Shown here piece by piece: positions 7,865 to 14,238 of a stretch of DNA of 19,093 nucleotides. Source of the stretch: Anaerolineales bacterium UBA5069 (GTDB lineage: Bacteria > Chloroflexota > Anaerolineae > Caldilineales > Caldilineaceae); assembly GCA_002415895.1 (NCBI GenBank), contig DIAV01000119.1, positions 1 to 19,093 on the forward strand. Reading direction: 5' to 3'. Both the position numbers and the translations under genes were made by a program. A model generated the notes under the pieces. That model saw nothing but the letters and a program-made list of their open reading frames with translations. It did not search any database and was not told where the DNA came from. Numbering within the stretch: the stretch's first letter is position 1; every line of letters starts with the position of its first letter.

Positions 7865-9402
7865 TGTGTTTGCCGCCGTGGCTGAACAAAACCGGCCACG
7901 CGCATGTAGGTCTCACGATTAATGAGCCCAAGCGCAATGGCCGCCACGCCAAAGGTCAACATGCCAGTCAGCACACTCACCACAAGGGGGGCAGACTTGT
8001 CCACCGCCCACACAACCGCGCCCATCACAGCAACCGCTGCGACGGTGCGCAGCAGAACGCCGACGCGTCCGGCCTGCAGCTCCTTGCTTAACAAGATGAA
8101 AAAGAGTGTGGAGTTGATGGCATCGCTCAGCACTGTCACCACTGCCGCCCCTACCATGCCAAAGAACCAGATTGCCGGTATATAGAGAATGACGCCCACA
8201 ATTGTGCCCGTCATGAAGATGCGCCATGCCCGCTGCTCCAACCCCACAGCGGCTGTCACATTGCCCGAGAGCGCATTGAAGAGACGCAGCGGAATATCCC
8301 ACGCAATAATGGAAAGAACCAGCGCCGAGGGCGCAAAGGCCTCGCCGTAGAGCAAGAGCACAATGGGCATTGCAAGCAGCGAAATCCCTGTGGCCGCCGC
8401 CAGCCCAAACATGGAAAGCCACTTGATGCTCATGCGCGTCCAGCGGCGCACAGCTTCGCGGTCGCTCACGTAGGTGCGCGCGAGTGACGGGGTGATCACC
8501 GCAAGGAAGCCGCCCAACAGCGACACCACCGTTGGCACCAGCCGGTAGGCTGCGCCATACCAGCCCACCACGTTGCTGGGCTGCATCAGGCTGAGCAGCA
8601 CGGTGTCAATATTGAAGCTGACCGTGAGCGCCAGTGATGTGAGTGCAAAGGGCATGCTGGCGCGCAGGAAACTCCGAATGCCTGCGGTGTCCACTTCCCA
8701 GCGCAAGGGGCCAAGTCCGCTACGGCGCAAGGCAATCAGCGCATAGCCAATCTGAATTGGCATAACGACCAGCCCCACGGCCACCAGCATGAGCAGCCCG
8801 CCGCCCAGCCACAGCACGCTTGCACCCAGGATGATCGTGCCCAACTGGCCCACAATCTGGTTGCCTGTCCACAAGTCATAGCGCTCGTGCGAACTCATGA
8901 CCACAATCAGTGGCGCGAGCAGTGCTGCCAGTATGAAGGTCAGCGCTTGCATCAAGATGGCGATGACGATGATGCGGTCATAGCCAAGCGCAATGGCCAG
9001 CACGGGCAATATGACAACGCTGGCCGCAGAGAGCAGCAGGCGAATTGTGACCAGTTTCCAGAGCAACTGGGGCAGACGTGTGCGATCCTGTGCCAGCGAA
9101 CGCTCAACATATTGGGTTGTGCCCAGCTCGAAGAAGATGCTCAGCAGGCCGGTGAAGGCAAGCGCCGTTAGGTACTGACCATAGGTTTCCTCGCCCAGCA
9201 GGCGCACGCACAGAATGGTGAAGGCGAAGCCCAGCAGGCGCACAATACTGCCGCCCGATGAAACAAAGAGCGAATTGCGCAGAATTGTGCGTCCCAAACT
9301 GCGCGGCGCGACGCCCACGGGTGAAGGCGCAGCTTCGCTCAGTGGAGTCAGGGGTGGCTCGTTCAGAATCGGCTCGTCTTCGCCGTGCTGGGTGTCGCTC
9401 AT
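7861..9402 (-). CDS. Polysaccharide/O-antigen-type flippase (MOP superfamily)
   Basis: This 513-residue integral membrane protein has about 12-14 hydrophobic segments in the pattern of Wzx/PST flippases, which turn lipid-linked glycans across the cytoplasmic membrane. After a roughly 40-residue polar N-terminal tail comes the family opening SSGGSIVRLLGFAFTILCVR, then LLGEETYGQYLTALAFTG and FELGTTQYVERSLA, typical of the first helices and loop. I chose the first ATG (9402). A GTG at 9516 would add 38 residues that look non-coding. No clear ribosome site precedes 9402. It is the first gene of the five-gene operon, and its TGA overlaps the next ATG. The context suggests it carries a glycosylated, possibly polyketide-linked product. 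A drug-exporter-like (MATE) role is less likely from the motifs. Confidence 0.9.
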   Translation of the reverse strand: MSDTQHGEDEPILNEPPLTPLSEAAPSPVGVAPRSLGRTILRNSLFVSSGGSIVRLLGFAFTILCVRLLGEETYGQYLTALAFTGLLSIFFELGTTQYVERSLAQDRTRLPQLLWKLVTIRLLLSAASVVILPVLAIALGYDRIIVIAILMQALTFILAALLAPLIVVMSSHERYDLWTGNQIVGQLGTIILGASVLWLGGGLLMLVAVGLVVMPIQIGYALIALRRSGLGPLRWEVDTAGIRSFLRASMPFALTSLALTVSFNIDTVLLSLMQPSNVVGWYGAAYRLVPTVVSLLGGFLAVITPSLARTYVSDREAVRRWTRMSIKWLSMFGLAAATGISLLAMPIVLLLYGEAFAPSALVLSIIAWDIPLRLFNALSGNVTAAVGLEQRAWRIFMTGTIVGVILYIPAIWFFGMVGAAVVTVLSDAINSTLFFILLSKELQAGRVGVLLRTVAAVAVMGAVVWAVDKSAPLVVSVLTGMLTFGVAAIALGLINRETYMRVAGFVQPRRQTQ

Positions 9403-9926
9403 TGGCAATTGGAAGCGTTCAGTCTCCCGAGAGTCAGGTGTGCAGGATTTGTGCGTGCACGTTTCATACGCACCCGTGGACGAGTGTGCATACAAGCAGA
9501 GTCGGTGCGGCGTCACACGAAAAGCACGAACGACCCACGGCTATACCGGGGGCGTCTGATGCTGCGCGCGTGCATTGCGCGATGAATTGGCTAAGAAATC
9601 TGCAAATGTGGAAGTTCGGTACTCACAGGATTACGGTGAAACCGTATGTGAGCATGCGCTCATGTGCTTTGCCGGCCTTTCGCGCGTGCTGCGCGAATGC
9701 CCTATGCGACTTCTTGATACGGGTGCCGCTGCTCTGCGGTGCATCCGTGACTGCAAATTACCAAATCAAGAAATTGTCGTTGCAAAGCGTGTTCCGAGGT
9801 GGGGGGGAATTGTGCAACGTGTTTTGTTTGTTGATTTTGCGAGTGAATTCTTGCCCAGGCATGTTGTGTTCAATCAGCAATTCACATTTCACCTTGCGGA
9901 TTGCTGACAGGCGCTATTGTCGCACA

Positions 9927-9960
9927 GAGCAAGCAATAGAGCAAGCAATAGAGCAAGCAT
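9927..9960. repeat. Tandem 12-base repeat upstream of the operon
   Basis: GAGCAAGCAATA is found at 9927-9938 and 9939-9950, with ten of twelve positions again at 9951-9960. On the minus strand it reads TATTGCTTGCTC. It lies about 525 bases before the flippase start, in the AT-rich part of the intergenic interval. It could be a set of regulator half-sites or simple slippage. Confidence 0.8.
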
Positions 9961-10056
9961 ATAGACAACTATTGTAAGTAAAATATAACTGGCTCGTTCT
10001 GGCGCAATTGCGGGTGGTTGCGTCTTTCAAGTATGGCGCGCTACCAATCCGGCGCA

Positions 10057-10085
10057 AGAGTACCCAATAAACTGTTGAACGTCAA
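10057..10085 (-). promoter_or_regulatory. Promoter-like sequence facing the polyketide/glycan operon
   Basis: On the minus strand TTGACG (10080-10085) and TACTCT (10057-10062) are 17 bases apart. The -35 box matches the sigma-70 consensus at five of six positions, the -10 box only at three. If used, it would give a leader of about 650 bases before the flippase start. This is weak evidence. Confidence 0.25.
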
Positions 10086-10128
10086 ACCATGACAGACGTT
10101 GGGGGCGCTGCGCAAAGCACCTTGCGCG

Positions 10129-10180
10129 ACAATCATAGGCCCGGCCACCATCTCTGTCCGGTGGCCGGGCCTATGATTGT
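10129..10180 (-). terminator. Perfect 21-bp hairpin, probable terminator of the SHOCT unit
   Basis: Bases 10129-10149 are an exact inverted repeat of 10160-10180 with a 10-base loop. The stem has a GC-rich core (GGCCCGGCCACC) and an AT-rich base ending in ATGATTGT. It starts about 50 bases after the SHOCT stop and separates that unit from the polyketide operon. There is no long T-run beyond the stem, so termination relies on the T-rich foot of the stem. The symmetry means it could act in both directions. Confidence 0.75.
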
Positions 10181-10231
10181 TGTGTACGGAAGCATTGCTT
10201 GTACAACGCCCCATGGCAGGCGCTGTGCAGA

Positions 10232-10537
10232 CTAAATGCCCAGAATCTGCGCCTTCTTGGCCGTGAACTCTTCTTCCGTAAGCAGACCCTGATCCTTCAA
10301 TACAGACAGCTTCTGGATGTCGACCAACTTCTGGTCCAGATCGCTCCCTGCGGGTGCTGCCATCTGCTGGGGCGCAGGGGCCTGCTGGGGCGCGGCCTGC
10401 TGCGGCGCGCCGCCGCTCATTGCACCGCTCACGGCTTTGGATGTGGCTGTTGCTGTCCCTGCGATGACAGCCGTACGCGCCATTGTGCCCATAAGGCCGG
10501 GGCCTCGCCGTGTATTCACTGTGACTCCGCGTCGCAT
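10232..10537 (-). CDS. Small SHOCT-domain protein
   Basis: This 101-residue protein has an N-terminal basic and Gly/Ala/Thr-rich stretch (MRRGVTVNTRRGPGLMGTMAR, then a run of small residues) that may be a weak membrane-associated segment. A Pro/Gln/Ala linker follows, then a C-terminal SHOCT helix pair (about 67-101) with LKDQGLLTEEEFTAKKAQIL, the diagnostic motif. The SHOCT domain is thought to aid oligomerisation or contact with other modules; its biochemical role is not established. I chose the ATG at 10537 because AAGGAA sits just upstream. A GTG at 10693 would add 52 unconvincing residues. It is third in order after the GAP-family and DUF6325 genes, with a 167-base gap that may hold its own promoter. 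Confidence 0.88.
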   Translation of the reverse strand: MRRGVTVNTRRGPGLMGTMARTAVIAGTATATSKAVSGAMSGGAPQQAAPQQAPAPQQMAAPAGSDLDQKLVDIQKLSVLKDQGLLTEEEFTAKKAQILGI

Positions 10538-10704
10538 ATTCAGGTTCCTTTCATGGACTGCGCAATATAAACTCGTGAGAGAGGGTATCGGATCAGATTC
10601 AGTGCTGCGATATTCATCTGCATGTTCGGCCTCAGGCATGAAGCGGGCCGGAGCGCTGCGCTGCGCGTATTGAGATCGGTGCGCAGAGATCACAACGCAG
10701 GGTG

Positions 10705-11118
10705 TTAGCTGAGCGCCGCCAGGGCTGCTTCGATGACGCTTGCGGGAATGCGGGCGTTATCCACAACGCGCCCGTCGGCATTGCGTACGGCTGTTGCAAA
10801 GCGCTCGGCCCATACATTCTCAAAAACCAGAATGGCGCCGGAGCTGCCAGGCATGAGCAGTTCCGCCTCATTCAGAATGTCTTCTTCGCTCAGCAAATCG
10901 CTGACTTCGCCATCCAAATCGTCAAACGCGGCTGACTCGTCATTCGAAAGCGCTGAAAGCTCAAAGCTGCTGACATTACCCTCTTCATCTTTCTTGACGA
11001 AGAGCAGGTCGATAATGCGAATCGTCTCGTTCTCAACGAGTTCGATGAGCGCCGGCACAATCTCGCCTTTGAACTTGTTGCCAGGGAATTCAACCAACAG
11101 ATACTCTACAGGACCCAT
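10705..11118 (-). CDS. DUF6325-type (DUF1269-related) protein
   Basis: This 137-residue acidic soluble protein has unknown function. The start MGPVEYLLVEFPGNKFKGEI, the segment ELLMPGSSGAILVFENVWAERFATAVR (about 86-112) and the ending RIPASVIEAALAAL are characteristic of DUF6325, a family formerly grouped with DUF1269. The centre is rich in Asp and Glu (about 65-85). There is no signal peptide or membrane helix. The ATG at 11118 is preceded by GGAGA at good spacing. It lies 36 bases after the GAP-family gene and ahead of the SHOCT gene. Members of this family often sit beside SHOCT-protein genes, so the two may work together, but this is association only. Confidence 0.85.
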   Translation of the reverse strand: MGPVEYLLVEFPGNKFKGEIVPALIELVENETIRIIDLLFVKKDEEGNVSSFELSALSNDESAAFDDLDGEVSDLLSEEDILNEAELLMPGSSGAILVFENVWAERFATAVRNADGRVVDNARIPASVIEAALAALS

Positions 11119-11154
11119 AATGCACTTCTCCTCTCGATATTGAATGCAGATACT

Positions 11155-11829
11155 TTAACCAGTCAGCCCGGCGATACCCTGCCAAAGGAAGAGTAGACCG
11201 AAGACAAGCGAAACAACAATCATGATGACGCGGTTGTGCTGATCGAGCCACATACGCACATTACCCAGGGTTTTTCCTGCCCAGGCCGGCGCAATAGCAT
11301 AGGCTATAACAGGAAGAATGATGAGCAACTGTGCCGCAATCACATAGAGCAGGTAGGCAACAATGCTGCTGCCGCGGCCCAGGTTGGCCGCGCCAATGGT
11401 GTTGATTGCACCCAGTGTGAAGACCCACAGCTTGGCCCCAACCGCGACGAGCAGCGCGCCCATGGCAAGTGTCTTGAGCGTCGACATGCCCGCCAGTGAA
11501 TCCAAATACGTCGGCGGTGGGGCGTCGGGATCAGGTTCCTTGGCCCACTTCTTGTACGCAGTAATGAGCAGAAGGATGCCAAGCACAAGCAGCAGGGTCG
11601 GCAAGATGCGATTTGGGCTGGCGCCGGCAGCGCTGTCATTGCGGCCCGTCAACATGAAGCCAAAAATGATCCCTTGCAGCACGCGGGTCAGGGTGACACC
11701 GCTCACAAAGGCGATGCCCTTGGCCAGGCCGTTCTCACCACTCAGGAGCATGAGTACAATGATGACATAGACAGGCAGCAGCATGGCACCAATGATCAGC
11801 GGCAGCATGTCTACAAAGACTTCGGCCAT
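11155..11829 (-). CDS. GAP-family (Sap-like) polytopic membrane protein
   Basis: This 224-residue membrane protein has about six hydrophobic segments: two near the N terminus (from MLPLIIGAMLLPVYVIIVLM), one at about 75-92, two in the middle (after STLKTLAMGALLVAVGAKLW) and one near the C terminus. A polar loop with DPDAPPPTYL divides the protein. The pattern matches the GAP family named after mycobacterial proteins linked to glycopeptidolipid and sulfolipid transport to the cell surface (GAP, Sap). A LysE-like exporter fold is the general expectation. I chose the ATG at 11829; a TTG one codon earlier is possible. GAGG lies just upstream. It heads the GAP-DUF6325-SHOCT unit. Its transport substrate is unknown. 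Confidence 0.82.
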   Translation of the reverse strand: MAEVFVDMLPLIIGAMLLPVYVIIVLMLLSGENGLAKGIAFVSGVTLTRVLQGIIFGFMLTGRNDSAAGASPNRILPTLLLVLGILLLITAYKKWAKEPDPDAPPPTYLDSLAGMSTLKTLAMGALLVAVGAKLWVFTLGAINTIGAANLGRGSSIVAYLLYVIAAQLLIILPVIAYAIAPAWAGKTLGNVRMWLDQHNRVIMIVVSLVFGLLFLWQGIAGLTG

Positions 11830-12293
11830 CAAAACCTCATCTCGTCAGTGGTGCGCCCCAGGCAGGCGCATGCAGGTTTGCCCGTTCGCCATCGATGCGC
11901 CACCGAACTCACCCGTGACGCTACCCTTTGACACGCTTGGGTCCGGGCTGTTCATTGTGAAGCCGCCCGTGGTTGCAACGTGCAGCATTGTAAATGAGAT
12001 AGCTTTCCAGGCATAGTGTGAATTATGGCATTGAACAGGAAGCCATTGTCACACCGAGTGCGCTCCGCGCTGCTGTCTCTGCTCACCAGAGGTAACTGCG
12101 CTCAGAAAACATGCATTCACCCGCCAGCCTAACTATCGGGCACTGTCTGGGCAAACGCATCCATCAGCGCGCATGAGTTCCTGTTGAGTTTTGCTGTGGC
12201 ATGGCGCCAGGCGTGCGCGGCAACATGTGTTCCGCTGTTGCTGTCCTATGCGTTGCTTTGCGATTCGGCTGTGGGTTTCACTGCGGTATCACT
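11830..12293. other. Intergenic interval between the M20 peptidase and GAP-family genes
   Basis: No gene is supported on either strand. For the GAP unit, a possible but poorly spaced promoter on the minus strand has GTGACA at 12047-12052 and CATAAT at 12022-12027 (spacer 19). It would leave a leader of about 190 bases. No clear terminator follows the M20 peptidase stop at 12294. Confidence 0.5.
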
Positions 12294-13442
12294 TTAGAGT
12301 TCCATCCACAGGGCAACCAGCAGGGCGGTGCGCTCTGCAAGCTGGTCCACCTCAATATGCTCATGATCGGCGTGCGCGCCTGCACCGGGCGCGCCCAGTC
12401 CGTCCAGCGTGGGGATGCCCAGCGCGCCAGTGAAGTTGCCGTCGCTGCCGCCGCCGGTGCTGCCTTCACCCAGATCAAGGCCCATTTGCGCGCCAATCAC
12501 GCGTGCTCGTGCATAGAGCGCGTGTGTGGCAGAGCGCTCCAGGGGCGGCCGGTTCCAGCCGCCGCGCATGGCAATTTGCGCGCCCGGCAGAACGGGCGCG
12601 AGGCCGCGCATAGCGTTCTCCACGCGGTCGGCCTCGAATTGGGTCCATGCGCGTGTGTCAACCTCCATGCGCACGCGTGCCGGGATGACGTTGGACGCGC
12701 TGCCCCCCTCAATCACGCCCACGCTTACGGTAGTGCCCTCGGCGGGGTTGTTGAGCGTGTGCAGGTGCAGAATTTGATGGGCAGCCTCCTCAATGGCATG
12801 GATGCCCTTTTCCGGTTCAACCCCGGCATGGGCGGCGCGGCCTGTAATCTCCAGCCAGAACTCGCCCACGCCCTTGCGCGCGGTCTTGAGTACGCCGCCG
12901 GGCAGGGGCGATTCGAGTACGAGCACATAGGCCGCTGCGCGCGCCGCCTCTTCAATGTGCCCGCGTGACGTGGTGCTACCCACTTCTTCATCGGAGGTGA
13001 CGAGGATGTGTAATGGGCGCGGTGGTGTCAGCCCCAGCTCGCGCACGGCGCGCAGGGTGAATTCCACCATGATGAGGCTCGTCTGCATGTCAAAGATGCC
13101 AGGGCCATAGGCCTTGCCTGCCTCAATCCGAAAGGGATGGGTGGCGAGTGCGCCCACGGGCCACACGGTGTCGTAGTGGCAAAGGAAGAGTGCAGGCTGT
13201 GCCTGGGGGGTGCCTTCGGGCTGCACAGACGCTGACACATGGTTTCCTGCGGTGGGGTTCGCGATGCACGCGGCCTCTGCACCTGCCGCTTTGTAGCGAT
13301 CGATCAGGCGTGTGGCAAAGGCATCAAGGCGCGCTTTGTCGCCGCTGGGGGTCTCTTCTTCCACCACGGTGCGAATGGCAGCGAGCATCTCGGGCAAGTG
13401 CGCGTCACACCAGGCGCGCAACTGGCCGGTATCTACGGACAT
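12294..13442 (-). CDS. M20-family metallopeptidase, glutamate carboxypeptidase-like
   Basis: This 382-residue zinc peptidase of the CPG2-like M20 group cleaves C-terminal amino acids or related amides; the exact substrate is not evident. The metal and catalytic residues are in place: His89 and Asp91 in CHYDTVWP, bridging Asp118 in GPGIFDM, Glu152-Glu153 in SDEEVGS, Glu177 in LVLE, and His357 in GAHADHE. The dimerisation lid (about 190-300) includes GRAAHAGVEPEKGIHAI, very typical of the group. No signal peptide is seen, so it is probably cytoplasmic, unlike secreted CPG2. I chose the ATG at 13442 because GGAG stands nine bases ahead and a perfect TATAAT lies just upstream. A TTG at 13496 would start upstream of that promoter element. 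Confidence 0.92.
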   Translation of the reverse strand: MSVDTGQLRAWCDAHLPEMLAAIRTVVEEETPSGDKARLDAFATRLIDRYKAAGAEAACIANPTAGNHVSASVQPEGTPQAQPALFLCHYDTVWPVGALATHPFRIEAGKAYGPGIFDMQTSLIMVEFTLRAVRELGLTPPRPLHILVTSDEEVGSTTSRGHIEEAARAAAYVLVLESPLPGGVLKTARKGVGEFWLEITGRAAHAGVEPEKGIHAIEEAAHQILHLHTLNNPAEGTTVSVGVIEGGSASNVIPARVRMEVDTRAWTQFEADRVENAMRGLAPVLPGAQIAMRGGWNRPPLERSATHALYARARVIGAQMGLDLGEGSTGGGSDGNFTGALGIPTLDGLGAPGAGAHADHEHIEVDQLAERTALLVALWMEL

Positions 13443-13485
13443 GGGGTTTGCTCCAGTTTGGGGTTTTGGCAAGGCGATTGGCCCC

Positions 13486-13491
13486 ATTATA
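13486..13491 (-). promoter_or_regulatory. Perfect -10 box (TATAAT) ahead of the M20 peptidase gene
   Basis: TATAAT on the minus strand lies 43 bases before the ATG at 13442, which suits a short leader of about 35 bases. No good -35 box is visible at 16-18 bases upstream, so strength and regulation are uncertain. Confidence 0.45.
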
Positions 13492-13556
13492 CCCAAGATC
13501 CCCCAAAGGCAGGGTTACACGGGGCCAGGCACAAGCAACCGGCATTGGAATAGCAC

Positions 13557-13583
13557 GACGGCGCCTCCATTGGAGGCGCCGTC
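13557..13583 (-). terminator. GC-rich hairpin after dps, probable terminator
   Basis: GACGGCGCCTC and GAGGCGCCGTC form an 11-bp perfect stem with a loop of about five bases (13 complementary positions in all). It stands 44 bases after the Dps stop and before the M20 promoter element. No T-run follows on either strand, so it may be a processing or pausing hairpin instead. Confidence 0.45.
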
Positions 13584-13627
13584 GGTGTCATTAACCTACT
13601 GATCTTCAATTGCCTTGCAGCATGTCC

Positions 13628-14128
13628 CTAGTCCTGCACGTGAGCCTCAAGGAACCACAGCCACTTGTCCAGATCGCGCGAGACGCCGGTCAGCAGGTCA
13701 GCCGTATCGGCGTCGCCTGCCTCATCGGCAGCGTCAATGCCGGCGCGGGTGCTGGCGGCAAGTTGTGCATAGAGCTTGATAACTTCCTTTACCTGCTCAA
13801 GGCCACTCACCGGCTCGCCCGTAAAGTCGGGCAGGCGCGTGGCCGCGGCAGCCATGCGCACGGTGCCCTTGGCAAAGCCGCCCAGCGCGGTAATGCGTTC
13901 GGCAATCGTGTCAACGTAATCTTCCAGGCCCTCGGCCAGCGTGTCATAGAATTCATGCAACTGCATGAACTCCGGCCCCTTGACATTCCAATGGGCCTGT
14001 TTGGTCAAGCTGAACAGATCGAAGGTGTCGGCCAATTGCTGATTGAGCAGGTCGATCATCTGGGTGCGCACACCTTCTTCAATATCAATGCTGGTGTGGA
14101 AGGTTTTGTTCTTGATCTTGGTCGCCAT
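13628..14128 (-). CDS. dps: Dps, ferritin-like DNA-protection protein
   Basis: This 166-residue Dps protein forms a dodecamer that oxidises ferrous iron with peroxide, stores it, and shields DNA. The intersubunit ferroxidase residues are all present at the expected spacing: His46, His58, Asp62, Asp73 and Glu77, in QAHWNVKGPEF, HEFYD and YVDTIAERITALGG. The N-terminal tail is short with several lysines (MATKIKNKTFH), which may help bind DNA. I chose the ATG at 14128 because AAAGGG stands about eight bases upstream. An in-frame ATG at 14251 would reach into the upstream gene without a ribosome site. The 107-base gap before it carries an 11-base tandem repeat. I see no clear PerR or Fur box. Confidence 0.94.
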   Translation of the reverse strand: MATKIKNKTFHTSIDIEEGVRTQMIDLLNQQLADTFDLFSLTKQAHWNVKGPEFMQLHEFYDTLAEGLEDYVDTIAERITALGGFAKGTVRMAAAATRLPDFTGEPVSGLEQVKEVIKLYAQLAASTRAGIDAADEAGDADTADLLTGVSRDLDKWLWFLEAHVQD

Positions 14129-14216
14129 GCGAATTGCCCTTTCTGTGGGTTGATTGGCCAAGGTCACATGCGGTTCAAGGGCCTTAGCTCTGGAGATTAT
14201 GTACAGCAGCCGTTCT

Positions 14217-14238
14217 TGTATGGATCCTGTATGGATTA
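14217..14238. repeat. 11-base tandem repeat at the GH13 stop, upstream of dps
   Basis: TGTATGGATCC (14217-14227) is followed directly by TGTATGGATTA (14228-14238), which match at nine of eleven positions. The second copy contains the stop codon of the GH13 gene. The repeat lies about 90 bases before the dps start and could be a slippage product or a regulator site. Confidence 0.7.

Larger units (their letters stand above)
9403..10128. other. Non-coding interval upstream of the polyketide/glycan operon
   Basis: I see no convincing gene here on either strand. The open frames present begin at TTG or inside other frames, lack ribosome sites and resemble no family. The composition is visibly richer in A and T than the flanking genes, especially 9730-10010. 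The interval holds a tandem 12-base repeat, a small inverted repeat near 10110-10127 (GCGCAA ... TTGCGC) and promoter-like sequences facing the operon. It could be a long regulatory leader or a decayed region. Confidence 0.6.

Noticed and set aside
6794..7885. A 363-codon plus-strand open frame
   Set aside because: It is the antisense shadow of the asparagine-synthase-like gene and shows no family motif.
9575..9907. A 110-codon plus-strand frame in the long intergenic interval
   Set aside because: It starts with TTG, has no ribosome site and resembles no family I know. It remains a remote possibility only.
10035..10050. An ops/JUMPstart-like sequence (minus strand TTGGTAGCGCG) upstream of the glycan operon
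   Set aside because: It matches the ops element at only about 8 of 12 positions, and RfaH-type control is not expected in this kind of organism.
12017..12053. TGTGA and TCACA half-sites suggesting a CRP-type operator
   Set aside because: They are separated by about 27 bases instead of the 6 needed for a CRP-like site.
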